This document shows, in pieces, positions 17,596 through 27,641 of a DNA stretch of 64,000 bases. The stretch is from Acidovorax sp. GW101-3H11 (lineage in GTDB: Bacteria > Pseudomonadota > Gammaproteobacteria > Burkholderiales > Burkholderiaceae_C): the NCBI RefSeq assembly GCF_001633105.1, contig NZ_LUKZ01000009.1, forward strand, positions 843,269-907,268. The letters are read 5' to 3'. The notes beneath the pieces are model-generated. The model was given only the letters and a program-made list of their open reading frames with translations. It was not told the origin of the DNA and did no database searches. Position 1 is the stretch's first letter, and every line of letters starts with the position of its first letter. The position numbers and the translations under genes were made by a program.

Positions 17596-20562
17596 ATGCC
17601 CCTGATCACCCTCATCCTCCTCCCCTTCATCGGCAGCCTGCTGGCGGCAGTGTTGCCTGCCAATGCCCGCAATACCGAGTCCACGCTCGCCGGGCTCATT
17701 GCCCTGTTCTGCACGGTGCAGGCGGCGCTCTACTTCCCCGAGATTGCCGATGGGGGCGTGATCCGGCAAGAACTGGCCTGGCTCCCCGCACTGGGCCTGA
17801 ACCTCGTCATCCGCATGGATGGCTTTGCCTGGATGTTCTGCATGCTGGTGCTGGGCGTGGGCAGCCTGGTAGTGCTGTATGCGCGTTACTACATGTCGCC
17901 CGCCGACCCGGTGCCGCGCTTCTTCTCGTTTTTTCTGGCCTTCATGGGCGCGATGGCGGGCGTGGTGCTCTCGGGCAACATCGTCCAGATCGCGTTCTTC
18001 TGGGAGCTGACCAGCCTGTTCTCGTTCTTGCTGATCGGCTACTGGCACCACCGCAAGGATGCGCGGCGGGGCGCGCGCATGGCGCTCACGGTGACAGGCA
18101 CAGGCGGCCTGGCCATGCTGGCGGGCATGCTGGTGCTGGGCCACATCGTGGGCAGCTACGACCTGGACCATGTGCTCGTGGCCGGGCAGCTCATCCAGAA
18201 CCATCCGCTGTACCTCGCGGCCCTGGTGCTGATCCTGCTGGGCGCGCTCACCAAAAGCGCGCAGTTCCCGTTCCACTTCTGGTTGCCCAACGCCATGGCC
18301 GCGCCCACGCCCGTGTCGGCCTACCTGCACTCGGCCACCATGGTGAAGGCCGGTGTGTTCCTGATGGCCCGCCTGTGGCCCGCACTGTCGGGCACGGAAG
18401 AGTGGTTCTGGCTGGTGGGCGGTGCGGGCCTGGCCACGCTGCTCGTGGGCGGCTATGCGGCCATGTTCCAGAACGACCTCAAGGGGCTGCTGGCCTACTC
18501 CACCATTTCGCACCTGGGCCTCATCACGCTGCTGCTGGGCCTCAACAGCCCGCTGGCTGCCGTCGCTGCGGTCTTCCACATCATGAACCACGCCACCTTC
18601 AAGGCCTCGCTGTTCATGGCCGTAGGCATCGTGGACCATGAAAGCGGCACGCGCGACATACGGCGCCTGTCGGGCCTGCGCACCATGATGCCCATCACCG
18701 CCACCCTGGCCATGGTGGCCAGCGCGGCCATGGCGGGTGTGCCGCTGCTCAACGGCTTCCTGTCCAAGGAAATGTTCTTTGCCGAGACCGTATACGTGAA
18801 CACCGCGCCACTGCTCGAATGGCTGCTGCCCGTCGCCGCCACAGTGGCGGGCATGTTCAGCGTGGCGTATTCGCTGCGCTTCACCGTGGATGTGTTCTTT
18901 GGCCCACCCGCCACCGACCTGCCGCGCCCGCCGCACGAGCCGCCGCACTGGATGCGGGTGCCGGTGGAGCTGCTGGTGCTGGCATGCCTGGTGGTGGGCA
19001 CGCTGCCCGCCTGGTCGGTGGGTGCCTACCTGGCCGCTGCCGCGCGGCCGGTGGTGGGCGGCGAGCTGCCTACGTACAGCCTGGCGGTCTGGCATGGCAT
19101 CAACACCCCGTTTGTGATGAGCCTGGTGGCGCTGGGCGGCGGCATTGCGCTGTATGCGCTGCTGCGGCGCCAGCGTGCGCGGGGCACGCTGGATGCGCCC
19201 CCGCTCATGCACCGCCTGAGCGGCCAGCGCATGTTCGAGCACCTGCTGGCGGCCCTCACGCTGGCGGGCCGCAACGGCCGCCGCCTGCTGGGCACCGGCC
19301 GCCTGCAGTGGCAGATGCTGTGGCTGGCCACAGCCGCCCTGGTGGCGGGCACGCTGCCCCTGTGGGTGCGTGGCCTGCCGATTGGTGACCGGGCACAACT
19401 GCCGCTGTCACCCACGTTTGCACTGCTGTGGCTGCTGGGCGCCGTGTGCGCCGTGGCAGCGGCCTGGCAGGCCAAGTACCACCGGCTGGCCGCCCTCACG
19501 CTGCTGGGCGGCGCGGGCTTGTGCGTGTGCCTGACCTTCCTCTGGTTCTCGGCCCCCGACCTCGCGCTCACGCAGATCGTGGTGGAGATCGTGACCACCA
19601 TCCTCATCCTGCTGGGCCTGCGCTGGCTGCCCCGGCGCGACGAAAGCCTGCGTGTGCCCACGCTGGCCGAAGAGCGCCGCACCCAACTGCGCCGCTGGCG
19701 CGACCTGGCACTGGCGCTGAGCGCGGGCGCGGGCATGGCGCTGCTGTCGTTTGCGATGATGAGCCGCCCCTTCCCCGACAGCACCTCCACCTTCTTCCTG
19801 GAGCGTGCGCTCACCGAAGGCGGTGGCACCAACGTGGTCAACGTGATGCTGGTGGACTTCCGGGGCTTTGACACCTTTGGCGAAATCGTGGTGCTCGGCA
19901 TCGTGGCCCTCACGGTGTATGCGCTGTTGCGCCGCTTCCGCCCCGCGCGCGAGGTCATGGACCTGCCACCCCAGCAGCGCGCCCTGCCCGCCGATGTGGA
20001 CACCGACCTGGCCAACCCGCGCCAGACCGCCGACACCGCCGTGGGCTACCTCATGGTGCCTGCCGTGCTGGTGCGCTTGCTGCTGCCGTTTGCCACGCTG
20101 GTGTCGATGTACCTCTTCATGCGTGGCCACAACGAGCCGGGCGGCGGCTTCGTGGCCGGGCTGGTGTTCTCGGTCGCGCTGCTGCTGCAGTACATCGTCT
20201 CGGGCACCTCCTGGGTCGAGGCCCACCTGCCCCTCTATCCACGCCGCTGGATCGGCATAGGCCTGCTGGCCGCACTGGCCACGGGCCTGGGCGCCTGGGC
20301 CTGGGGCTACCCGTTCCTCACCAGCCACACAGCGCACTTTGCGCTGCCGGTGGTGGGCGAGATCCATGTGGCCAGCGCGCTGTTCTTCGACATCGGCGTG
20401 TTCACCCTGGTGGTGGGCTCGACCATGCTCATCCTCACCGGCATTGCCCACCAGTCGGTGCGCAGCCACCGCTACAACAATGCGCGCGCGGACGACGAGG
20501 CGGCAGAACAAGCCGCTGCCGCCACGGTGCCCACCACCCGGGGAGAAACTGCATGGAACTGA
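17596..20562 (+). CDS. mnhA: Mrp Na+/H+ antiporter subunit A fused to subunit B
   Basis: 988 residues. The first part is a multi-spanning protein homologous to complex I NuoL, with the proton-channel region (about 105-390; conserved FWELTSLFSFLLIGYWHHR, HSATMVKAGVFLMARL). A further membrane region (about 600-790) is the MrpA C-terminal part. From about 808 (AVGYLMVPAVLVRLLLPF, RGHNEPGGGFVAGLV) it is the complete MnhB domain. The A-B fusion marks the group 2 (six-gene) Mrp operons. The complex exchanges cytoplasmic Na+ or K+ for protons. There is no clear Shine-Dalgarno; the start codon lies 14 bp after the inverted-repeat element. Confidence 0.93.
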   Translation: MPLITLILLPFIGSLLAAVLPANARNTESTLAGLIALFCTVQAALYFPEIADGGVIRQELAWLPALGLNLVIRMDGFAWMFCMLVLGVGSLVVLYARYYMSPADPVPRFFSFFLAFMGAMAGVVLSGNIVQIAFFWELTSLFSFLLIGYWHHRKDARRGARMALTVTGTGGLAMLAGMLVLGHIVGSYDLDHVLVAGQLIQNHPLYLAALVLILLGALTKSAQFPFHFWLPNAMAAPTPVSAYLHSATMVKAGVFLMARLWPALSGTEEWFWLVGGAGLATLLVGGYAAMFQNDLKGLLAYSTISHLGLITLLLGLNSPLAAVAAVFHIMNHATFKASLFMAVGIVDHESGTRDIRRLSGLRTMMPITATLAMVASAAMAGVPLLNGFLSKEMFFAETVYVNTAPLLEWLLPVAATVAGMFSVAYSLRFTVDVFFGPPATDLPRPPHEPPHWMRVPVELLVLACLVVGTLPAWSVGAYLAAAARPVVGGELPTYSLAVWHGINTPFVMSLVALGGGIALYALLRRQRARGTLDAPPLMHRLSGQRMFEHLLAALTLAGRNGRRLLGTGRLQWQMLWLATAALVAGTLPLWVRGLPIGDRAQLPLSPTFALLWLLGAVCAVAAAWQAKYHRLAALTLLGGAGLCVCLTFLWFSAPDLALTQIVVEIVTTILILLGLRWLPRRDESLRVPTLAEERRTQLRRWRDLALALSAGAGMALLSFAMMSRPFPDSTSTFFLERALTEGGGTNVVNVMLVDFRGFDTFGEIVVLGIVALTVYALLRRFRPAREVMDLPPQQRALPADVDTDLANPRQTADTAVGYLMVPAVLVRLLLPFATLVSMYLFMRGHNEPGGGFVAGLVFSVALLLQYIVSGTSWVEAHLPLYPRRWIGIGLLAALATGLGAWAWGYPFLTSHTAHFALPVVGEIHVASALFFDIGVFTLVVGSTMLILTGIAHQSVRSHRYNNARADDEAAEQAAAATVPTTRGETAWN

Positions 20563-20918
20563 TACTGGCCCTGGCCATTGGCGTGCTCACCGGCTCGGGC
20601 GTGTGGCTGCTGCTGCGCCCCCGCACCTTCCAGGTCATCATGGGCCTGTCGCTGCTGTCGTACGCGGTCAACCTCTTCATCTTCAGCATGGGCCGCCTGG
20701 GCCTCGCGATTGACAAGGAGCCCGTGCTGCAGCCCGGCCTGCCACAGGACCTGGCCCACTACGCCGACCCCATGCCCCAGGCGCTCACGCTCACCGCCAT
20801 CGTGATCGGCTTTGCCATGACGGCGCTGTTTCTGGTGGTGCTGCTGGCATCGCGCGGCATGGCGGGCACCGACCATGTGGATGGAACCAAAGGCAAAGAC
20901 GTGCAGGAAATGCCATGA
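20553..20918 (+). CDS. mnhC: Mrp antiporter subunit C
   Basis: 121 residues, NuoK homologue with three membrane helices; conserved MGLSLLSYAVNLFIFSMG and DPMPQALTLTAIVIGFAMTA. Its start overlaps the end of mnhA by 10 bases and its end overlaps mnhD by 4 (ATGA). The hydrophilic tail after about 105 is Lys/Asp-rich. It is part of the membrane arm of the antiporter. Confidence 0.94.
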   Translation: MELILALAIGVLTGSGVWLLLRPRTFQVIMGLSLLSYAVNLFIFSMGRLGLAIDKEPVLQPGLPQDLAHYADPMPQALTLTAIVIGFAMTALFLVVLLASRGMAGTDHVDGTKGKDVQEMP

Positions 20919-22642
20919 CGGGAGGCACCAGCATCACCGCCTCGGTCATTGCGTGGCTGATGCCACACCTGATCCTCGCCCCCATCGCGCTGCCCCTGCT
21001 CACGGCCGGGCTGATGCTGCTGCTGCGCGAGGAGCGCCAGCGCACCAAGGTCACACTCAACATCACCTCGACCTTGCTGGGCCTGGTGGTGGCCGTGCTG
21101 CTGCTGGTGCAGGCCAAGGACCCCCACCTGCCCGGCGGCCTGGGCGTGTACCTGCCGGGCAACTGGCCCGCGCCGTTTGGCATCGTGCTGACCATCGACC
21201 GGCTCTCGGCCATGATGCTGGTGCTGTGCAGCACCGTGGCGCTGGCCACGGTGCTGTTCTCGGCGGCGCGCTGGCACCGGGCGGGGGTGCACTTTCACCC
21301 GCTGTTCCAGTTCCAGCTCATGGGGCTCGCGGGGGCCTTCCTCACGGCCGACCTGTTCAACCTGTTCGTGTTCTTCGAGATCATGCTGGCGGCCTCGTAC
21401 GGCCTGCTGCTGCACGGCTCGGGCCGCCCGCGCGTGTCGGCGGGGTTGCACTACATCGCCATCAACCTCGCGGCCTCGTCGCTGTTCCTGATTGGTGTGT
21501 CCATGCTCTACGGCATCACCGGCACACTCAACATGGCCGACCTGGCGCAGAGCATTGCAGGCATTGCGCCCGCCGACCGAGGCCTGCTGCATGCAGCCGC
21601 AGCCATCCTGGCGGTGGCTTTTCTCATCAAGGCCGCCGTGTGGCCGCTCAACTTCTGGCTGGTGCCGGCCTACAGCGCGGCCACGGCGCCCGTGGGCGCG
21701 CTGTTTGCGCTGATGACCAAGGTGGGCGTGTACAGCGTGCTGCGGCTGTGGACGCTGCTGTTCGGTGCCGAGGCCGGAGACTCGGCCCAGTTTGGCAGCC
21801 AGTGGCTGATTGGCGGCGGCCTGCTCACCATGGCCTTTGGCGCCATCGGCATGCTGGGCTCGCAGCGCTTGGGGCACTTGGCGGGCTTCAGCGCCGTCCT
21901 GTCGTCGGGCACGCTGCTGGCGGCCGTGGGCTTTGGGCAGACCCTGCTCACCGGCGGCTTGCTGTACTACCTGCTCAGCTCCACGCTGGCGGTGAGCGCC
22001 CTCTTCCTGCTCACCGACCTGATCGACCGCTGGCGCAACGACGGCTCCAACCTCGCCCCCTACGAGCAAACCGACGACGCGCCCTTTCTCTCGGCCGATC
22101 TGATGCCCACCGAGGGCATGAACCTCGACGACAAGGAGCAGGCGTTGATCGGCGAGGTGATCCCGGCTGCCGCCGCCTTCCTGGGCCTGGCCTTTATCGC
22201 CTGCACACTGGTCATTGCGGGCCTGCCGCCGCTGCCGGGGTTTGTGGGCAAGTTCGCCATGGTGCATGCATTGCTCAACCCGCTGGGGCTGGGCGCATCC
22301 AGCGGGTTCCAGCTGGGCGCTGCGGGCTGGACGCTGGTGGCCCTGCTAGTGCTTTCGGGCCTGCTGGCACTGGTGGCCCTGACCCGCGCAGGCATCCGCC
22401 ACTTCTGGGCCGCACACGACCGCTCGGCCCCCAAGCTGCTGGTGCTGGAGGGCCTGCCCATTGCCCTGCTGCTGGGCGCCTGCGCTGCGCTGGCCTGGCA
22501 GGCCGGTGCCGTGATGCGCTACACCCAGGCCACGGCCGACGCGCTGCATGCACCCGCAGGCTATGTGCGTGCGGTGATGACGGCCGAGCCCGTGCCCAAC
22601 CCGCCCAAGCCCGCCGCTGCACCGGGGGGCAACCTGCCATGA
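20915..22642 (+). CDS. mnhD: Mrp antiporter subunit D
   Basis: 575 residues, NuoN/NuoM-like proton-channel subunit with about 14 membrane helices. Conserved features include LFVFFEIMLAASYGLLLHG (key Glu), IKAAVWPLNFWLVPAYSAA (key Lys) and the loop PPLPGFVGKFAM near 435. With MnhA it forms the antiport pathway. It overlaps mnhC and mnhE by four bases each, a sign of tight translational coupling. The C-terminus is an Ala/Pro-rich tail. Confidence 0.94.
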   Translation: MTGGTSITASVIAWLMPHLILAPIALPLLTAGLMLLLREERQRTKVTLNITSTLLGLVVAVLLLVQAKDPHLPGGLGVYLPGNWPAPFGIVLTIDRLSAMMLVLCSTVALATVLFSAARWHRAGVHFHPLFQFQLMGLAGAFLTADLFNLFVFFEIMLAASYGLLLHGSGRPRVSAGLHYIAINLAASSLFLIGVSMLYGITGTLNMADLAQSIAGIAPADRGLLHAAAAILAVAFLIKAAVWPLNFWLVPAYSAATAPVGALFALMTKVGVYSVLRLWTLLFGAEAGDSAQFGSQWLIGGGLLTMAFGAIGMLGSQRLGHLAGFSAVLSSGTLLAAVGFGQTLLTGGLLYYLLSSTLAVSALFLLTDLIDRWRNDGSNLAPYEQTDDAPFLSADLMPTEGMNLDDKEQALIGEVIPAAAAFLGLAFIACTLVIAGLPPLPGFVGKFAMVHALLNPLGLGASSGFQLGAAGWTLVALLVLSGLLALVALTRAGIRHFWAAHDRSAPKLLVLEGLPIALLLGACAALAWQAGAVMRYTQATADALHAPAGYVRAVMTAEPVPNPPKPAAAPGGNLP

Positions 22643-23169
22643 AGCCAGAGTCCCAAACCACCGCCGCATCGACTCGGCCCTTCAAGCGGCTGGTGCCCGC
22701 ACCCCTGCTGTCGCTGGCGCTGCTGGGCCTGTGGCTGCTGCTCAACCGCAGCCTGAGTGCTGGGCATTTTGTGCTGGGTACCGTGCTGGCGCTGGCGATT
22801 CCGCTGCTCACGGCCGGGCTGCGCCCGCTGCCGGTGCGCGTGCGCAAACCGGGCGCTGTGCTGCGCCTGGCCTTCACGGTGGTGGCTGACACCACCCGCT
22901 CTAACCTGGCCGTGGCCCGCCTGCTGCTGGCGCCCGGCCGCAGGCGCCACCCTGCCGGATTTGTGCACATCCCGCTGGATGTGCGCGACCCCAACGCACT
23001 GGCCGTGCTGGCGATGATCGTCTGCATCACCCCTGGCACGGCCTGGGCCGAGCTGTCGCTGGACCGCAGCGTGCTGCTGCTGCATGTGCTGGAACTGGAC
23101 GACTCGGCCACCGTGATCGCCGACGTGAAGCGGCGCTACGAGGCCCCCTTGATGGAGATTTTTGAATGA
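22639..23169 (+). CDS. mnhE: Mrp antiporter subunit E
   Basis: 176 residues from ATG 22639, which overlaps the mnhD stop (ATGA). The N-terminal hydrophobic segments (LLSLALLGLWLLLNRSLSAGHFVLG) are followed by a soluble C-terminal domain with ITPGTAWAELS and HVLELDD, signatures of MnhE. The long open frame that covers the operon upstream in this frame is not coding. It is needed for assembly of the complex. Confidence 0.92.
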   Translation: MKPESQTTAASTRPFKRLVPAPLLSLALLGLWLLLNRSLSAGHFVLGTVLALAIPLLTAGLRPLPVRVRKPGAVLRLAFTVVADTTRSNLAVARLLLAPGRRRHPAGFVHIPLDVRDPNALAVLAMIVCITPGTAWAELSLDRSVLLLHVLELDDSATVIADVKRRYEAPLMEIFE

Positions 23170-23444
23170 CCCCGATACTGGATTGGGCCCTACCCATCGC
23201 CCTGTTCATGCTGGCCCTGGCCATGGGCTGCGCGTTGATCCGCCTGCTCAAGGGCCCCTCCGCACAAGACCGCGTGCTGGCGCTCGACTGCATGTACCTG
23301 AGCGGCATGCTGGTGATGCTGGTGCTGGGCCTGCTGTATGGCAGCAAGAACTACTTCGAGGCCGCGCTGCTGCTGGCGCTGTTCAGCTTTGTGGGCAGCA
23401 TGGCCATGGCCAAGTTTCTGCTGCGCGGCGAGGTGATCGAATGA
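23166..23444 (+). CDS. mnhF: Mrp antiporter subunit F
   Basis: 92 residues, three membrane helices, with the MnhF signature LIRLLKGPSAQDRVLALDCMY (read in two parts) between helices 1 and 2. It overlaps mnhE and mnhG by four bases. A small membrane subunit of the complex. Confidence 0.92.
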   Translation: MTPILDWALPIALFMLALAMGCALIRLLKGPSAQDRVLALDCMYLSGMLVMLVLGLLYGSKNYFEAALLLALFSFVGSMAMAKFLLRGEVIE

Positions 23445-23833
23445 CCGAAGCCGCCACCACCGTTACCGCCGTGCTGCCGCTCTGGCTGGAAATCATCGTG
23501 GCCCTGCTGGTGCTGGCGGGCGCCGGGCTGGCCCTGCTGGGCTCCACCGGCCTGCTGCGCTTGCCCACGTTTTTTGAACGGGTGCACGCGCCCGCCATCA
23601 TCGCCACGCTGGGCTGCTGGCTGATCATGCATGGCACGGTGCTGTACTTCTCGGTGGCCGACCGCAGCCTGGCGCTGCATGCGCTGCTGATCGCCGTGTT
23701 CGTGGCCATCACCGTGCCCATCATGTCGATCTTCTTGATGCGCGCGGCGCTGTTCCGTGCGCGGCAGATGGGGCTGAACGTGCCGCCCAGCCTCAGCCAG
23801 CCCAAGGCGTCTGAAGCAGCCAAAGACTCCTGA
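23441..23833 (+). CDS. mnhG: Mrp antiporter subunit G
   Basis: 130 residues from ATG 23441. Three membrane helices; signature GSTGLLRLPTFFERVHAP after helix 1. The C-terminal 25 residues are polar. It is the last gene of the six-gene Mrp operon, and the intergenic repeat that follows separates it from the convergent oxoprolinase gene. Confidence 0.92.
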   Translation: MTEAATTVTAVLPLWLEIIVALLVLAGAGLALLGSTGLLRLPTFFERVHAPAIIATLGCWLIMHGTVLYFSVADRSLALHALLIAVFVAITVPIMSIFLMRAALFRARQMGLNVPPSLSQPKASEAAKDS

Positions 23834-23880
23834 TTTGATAGCTGCTTGCGTTTGATGGACGCGCGCAAGCAGCCATTTTG
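23831..23880. repeat. Best-preserved copy of the ~50-bp intergenic repeat
   Basis: TTTGATAGCTGCTTGCG, then TTGATGGAC, then GCGCGCAAGCAGCCATTTT. The arms GCTGCTTGCG and CGCAAGCAGC pair perfectly over 10 bp. It lies at the junction of two convergent genes and includes the mnhG stop codon, where it could act as a bidirectional terminator. Confidence 0.85.
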
Positions 23881-23884
23881 ACCA

Positions 23885-26800
23885 CTATTTTTGGCCTGAA
23901 GATCCAAAACCGCCACCGCCCGGCGTGTGGATTTCAAACACATCCCCCGGTTGCATCTCAGCCTGGCCAATGTGGTCCAGCAGCTCCACCCGCCCATCGC
24001 TGCGCACCACCTTGTTAATGCCCACCGCCCCCGGCTGGCCGCCCGCCATGCCAAACGCGCCATGGTGGCGGCCGTTGGACAAAATGCTGGCCGTCATCGG
24101 CTCCAAAAAACGCACACGGCGGATGCCGCCGTCGCCGCCCTTGTACTGCCCTGCGCCGCCCGAGCCCTTGCGGATCTCGTAGCCGTCCAGCCGCACGGGG
24201 AATCGGAACTCCAGCACCTCGGGGTCCGTCAGGCGCGAATTGGTCATGTGGCACTGCACGACGCTGGTGCCGTCAAACCCGCCCACCAGTTGCCCCTTGG
24301 CATCCCACACCCCACCCGCACCGCTGCCGCCCGAGATGGTCTCGTAATACTGGTAGCGCGTGCTGCCAAAAGTGAAGTTGTTCATGGTGCACTGCCCCGC
24401 CGCCATCAGGCCCAGCGCGCCATACAGCGCATTGGTGATGCAGGTGGAGGTCTCCACATTGCCCGCCACCACCGACGCTGGCGGATTCGGGTTGAGCATG
24501 CTGCCGGGCGGGATGATGACGTTCAGCGGCTTGAGGCACCCTGCGTTCAGCGGAATGTCGTCATCCACCAGCGTGCGGAACACATACAGCACCGCCGCCA
24601 TGCACACCGCCGTGGGCGCGTTGAAGTTGTGGGTCTGCTGCGGGCTGGTGCCGGTGAAGTCGATGGTGGCACTGCGGTTTTGCGCATCCACCTTCACGGC
24701 CACGCTGATCTGCGCGCCGTTGTCCAGCGGCAGCGTGAACTGCCCATCCTTCAGACGTGTGATCACGCGGCGCACGGACTCTTCGGCGTTGTCCTGCACA
24801 TGGCGCATGTAGGCCTCAACGACGTCGAGGCCAAACTCGCCCACCATGCGACGCAGCTCCTGCTGGCCCTTTTCGTTGGCGGCAATCTGCGCACGCAGGT
24901 CCGCCATGTTCTGCTGCGGGTTGCGGCTGGGGTACTCGCCGCTTTCCAGCAACGCAATCATCTCCGCCTCGCGCAGCACGCCGCGTTCCACCAGCTTCAC
25001 GTTGTTGATCTGCACGCCCTCTTCTTCGATGCGCGTGGAGAACGGTGGCATGGAGCCCGGCGTGGTGCCGCCCACATCGGCGTGGTGGCCCCGGCTGCCC
25101 ACATAGAACGTGGGCGTGGACTCGTCATCGGCAAGGTAGACCGGCGTGATCACGGTGATGTCCGGCAGGTGCGTGCCGCCGTGGTACGGGTCGTTGAGCA
25201 CGAACACGTCGCCGGGCTGCATCTTGCCCGCGTTCTCACGGATCACCGTCTTGATGCTCTCGCCCATGCTGCCCAGGTGCACGGGCATGTGGGGTGCGTT
25301 GGCAATCAGGTTGCCTGCGGTGTCGAACAGCGCGCAGCTGAAGTCCAGCCGCTCCTTGATGTTCACCGAGTAGGCTGTGTTCTGCAGCTGCAAGCCCATC
25401 TGCTCGGCGATGTTCATGAACAGGTTGTTGAACACCTCCAGCAGCACCGGGTCCACCGTGGTGCCCACGGCGTGCTGCACGGCGCGCGCCACGCGGCGGT
25501 TGAGCAGCAGATGGTCCAGGTCGGTCAGCGCGGCCTCCCAGCCGGGCTCGACGATGGTGGTGGCGTTCTTCTCGGCAATGATGGCCGGGCCGGGGACCAC
25601 GTCGCCGGGGCGCAGGTCCTCGCGCACCACCAGGGCGGCGTCGTGCCATGCCGCAACGCCATCCACGCCGCCGGTGTACATGCGCACCGTGCTGCGGCGC
25701 GGCACCTCGCGTGCGGGCTGCAGGGCATGGCGCGGCTCCACGGGGGCATCACCGGGCATAACAGCCTCGACAGAAACCGCCTCCACCACCAGACCCTTCC
25801 CTTGCATCAGAAAGGCGAAGCGCTGGCGGTAGGCGTTCTCGAACGCAGCGGTGATCTCGGCCAGCGAGCCAAACGGCACGATCAGCGCCGAATCACTGCC
25901 CTCATAGCGCACATGCACGCGGCGGTGCACCACGGCTGTGCCTGCGCCCACCTGCTGGCGCTCCAGCTCGGTGCGTGCGGTGTTGGCCAGTTGGTCCAGC
26001 GTGGCTTCGATGCTTGCGAGTGCATGGGGCACCAGCTTCGTTTCTACGGCCTGTTCGCGGATCACGTTTTGGTCCGCCAGGCCCATGCCGTAAGCACTGA
26101 GCACGCCCGCCAGCGGGTGCACAAACACACGCGTCATGCCCAGCGCATCTGCGACCAGACAGGCGTGTTGACCACCCGCACCGCCAAAGCACTGCAGCGT
26201 GTAGCGCGTCACGTCATAGCCGCGCGCCACGCTGATCTTCTTGATGGCATTGGCCATCTGCTGCACGGCGATCTGGATAAAACCGTGGGCCACATCTTCT
26301 TGCGAGCGGCCACTTTGCACCGCCAGCTGCGCAAACTTCTGCCCCACCACGTCGCGGTCAAGCGCCTCGTTGGCTGCATGGCCAAACACCTTGGGGAAAT
26401 GTGCGGGCTGGATCTTGCCCACCATCACGTTTGCATCCGTCACGGCCAGCGGGCCGCCCCGGCGGTAGCTGGCGGGGCCAGGGTTGGCACCCGCGCTTTC
26501 GGGGCCGACGCGGAAGCGTGCGCCGTCAAAGCCGAGGATGGAGCCACCACCGGCCGCCACGGTGTGGATGCTCATCATGGGCGCGCGCATGCGCACACCG
26601 GCCACCTGCGTCTCGAACTCGCGCTCGAACTCGCCCGCGTAGTGGCTCACGTCGGTGCTGGTGCCGCCCATGTCGAAGCCGATGACCTTGTCGTGGCCTG
26701 CCAAGCCTGCGGTGCGTGCCATGCCGACAATGCCGCCTGCGGGGCCGCTCAGGATCGCGTCCTTGCCCTGGAACACCTGCGCATCGGTGAGGCCGCCCGA

Positions 26801-27553
26801 CGACTGCATGAAGAACAGCTTCACGCCCGGCATTTCGCTCGCCACCTGGTCCACATAGCGGCGCAGGATGGGCGACAGGTAAGCGTCCACCACGGTGGTG
26901 TCGCCCCGGCTCACCAGCTTCATCATGGGGCTGGTGGCGTGGGATGCGCTGACCTGCGTGAAGCCCGCTTCGCGCGCAATGCGGGCAGCGGCTTCTTCGT
27001 GTGCGGTGTAGCGGTAGCCATGCATGAACACGATGGCCGCGCTGCGCAGGCCCGCGTCGTAGGCGGCCCACAGGCGTTCCTTCAAATGCGCTTCGTCCAA
27101 CGGCTCGATGACCTCCCCGTGCGCCCCCACCCGTTCCTGCGCCTCGATCACGCGCTCGTACAGCAGCTCGGGCAGCACGATGTGGCGGTCAAACAGGCGC
27201 GGGCGGTTCTGGTAGGCGATGCGCAGCGCGTCCTTGAAGCCCTTGGTGGTGACCAGCAGCGTGGGCTCGCCCTTGCGCTCCAGCAGCGCGTTGGTGGCCA
27301 CGGTGGTGCCCATCTTCACGCACTCCACCAGCGCGGGCGTCACGGGTTCGCCAGGCTGCAGGCCCAGCAGGTGGCGGATGCCGGCCACGGCCGCATCCTT
27401 GTACTGCTCGGGGTTCTCGGACAGCAGCTTGTGCGTGACCAACGTGCCGTCCGGGCGCTTGCCCACCACGTCGGTGAAGGTGCCGCCCCGGTCGATCCAG
27501 AACTGCCAGCGGGACATGGGAGAGGGTTGGTTGGACATATCAATGCTACTCAT
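23885..27553 (-). CDS. 5-oxoprolinase-like hydantoinase A/B fusion enzyme
   Basis: 1222 residues. An N-terminal HyuA part (to about 690) of the actin-like ATPase fold, with WIDRGGTFTDVV and the phosphate loops GFDMGGTSTDVS and GGAGGQHA; then a complete HyuB part (about 700-1215) with NDPYHGGTHLPDITV and SRGHHADVGG. Full-length fusions of this type include ATP-dependent 5-oxoprolinase, which opens pyroglutamate to glutamate; hydantoin or related ring substrates are also possible. The ATG at 27553 lies inside a repeat copy; ATGs at 27538 and 27517 are alternatives, the last fitting the family best. Confidence 0.85.
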   Translation of the reverse strand: MSSIDMSNQPSPMSRWQFWIDRGGTFTDVVGKRPDGTLVTHKLLSENPEQYKDAAVAGIRHLLGLQPGEPVTPALVECVKMGTTVATNALLERKGEPTLLVTTKGFKDALRIAYQNRPRLFDRHIVLPELLYERVIEAQERVGAHGEVIEPLDEAHLKERLWAAYDAGLRSAAIVFMHGYRYTAHEEAAARIAREAGFTQVSASHATSPMMKLVSRGDTTVVDAYLSPILRRYVDQVASEMPGVKLFFMQSSGGLTDAQVFQGKDAILSGPAGGIVGMARTAGLAGHDKVIGFDMGGTSTDVSHYAGEFEREFETQVAGVRMRAPMMSIHTVAAGGGSILGFDGARFRVGPESAGANPGPASYRRGGPLAVTDANVMVGKIQPAHFPKVFGHAANEALDRDVVGQKFAQLAVQSGRSQEDVAHGFIQIAVQQMANAIKKISVARGYDVTRYTLQCFGGAGGQHACLVADALGMTRVFVHPLAGVLSAYGMGLADQNVIREQAVETKLVPHALASIEATLDQLANTARTELERQQVGAGTAVVHRRVHVRYEGSDSALIVPFGSLAEITAAFENAYRQRFAFLMQGKGLVVEAVSVEAVMPGDAPVEPRHALQPAREVPRRSTVRMYTGGVDGVAAWHDAALVVREDLRPGDVVPGPAIIAEKNATTIVEPGWEAALTDLDHLLLNRRVARAVQHAVGTTVDPVLLEVFNNLFMNIAEQMGLQLQNTAYSVNIKERLDFSCALFDTAGNLIANAPHMPVHLGSMGESIKTVIRENAGKMQPGDVFVLNDPYHGGTHLPDITVITPVYLADDESTPTFYVGSRGHHADVGGTTPGSMPPFSTRIEEEGVQINNVKLVERGVLREAEMIALLESGEYPSRNPQQNMADLRAQIAANEKGQQELRRMVGEFGLDVVEAYMRHVQDNAEESVRRVITRLKDGQFTLPLDNGAQISVAVKVDAQNRSATIDFTGTSPQQTHNFNAPTAVCMAAVLYVFRTLVDDDIPLNAGCLKPLNVIIPPGSMLNPNPPASVVAGNVETSTCITNALYGALGLMAAGQCTMNNFTFGSTRYQYYETISGGSGAGGVWDAKGQLVGGFDGTSVVQCHMTNSRLTDPEVLEFRFPVRLDGYEIRKGSGGAGQYKGGDGGIRRVRFLEPMTASILSNGRHHGAFGMAGGQPGAVGINKVVRSDGRVELLDHIGQAEMQPGDVFEIHTPGGGGFGSSGQK

Positions 27554-27606
27554 TTGATAGCTATCAGCGCTTTACAGTCGCGCGCAAGAGCCGATTTTTA
27601 TTCAGA
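27551..27606. repeat. Copy of the ~50-bp repeat covering the oxoprolinase start
   Basis: CATTTGATAGCTATCAGCGC, then TACAGTCGCGCGCAAGAGCCG and ATTTTTATT. The first CAT is the reverse complement of the most upstream candidate ATG of the oxoprolinase gene. It lies between that gene and the regulator gene. Confidence 0.75.
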
Positions 27607-27641
27607 TTTTCGAGCCATACAGGCTACATAGGCCGCCAACA

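Noticed and set aside
17503-22267. Long minus-strand frames opposite the Mrp operon
   Set aside because: His/Gln-rich translations without membrane helices or motifs; the plus strand encodes six recognised subunits with four-base overlaps.
23927-27631. 1234-residue open frame opposite the oxoprolinase gene
   Set aside because: Very long, but its translation is His/Gly/Arg-rich with no domain; it is the antisense shadow of a fully conserved HyuA/HyuB fusion.
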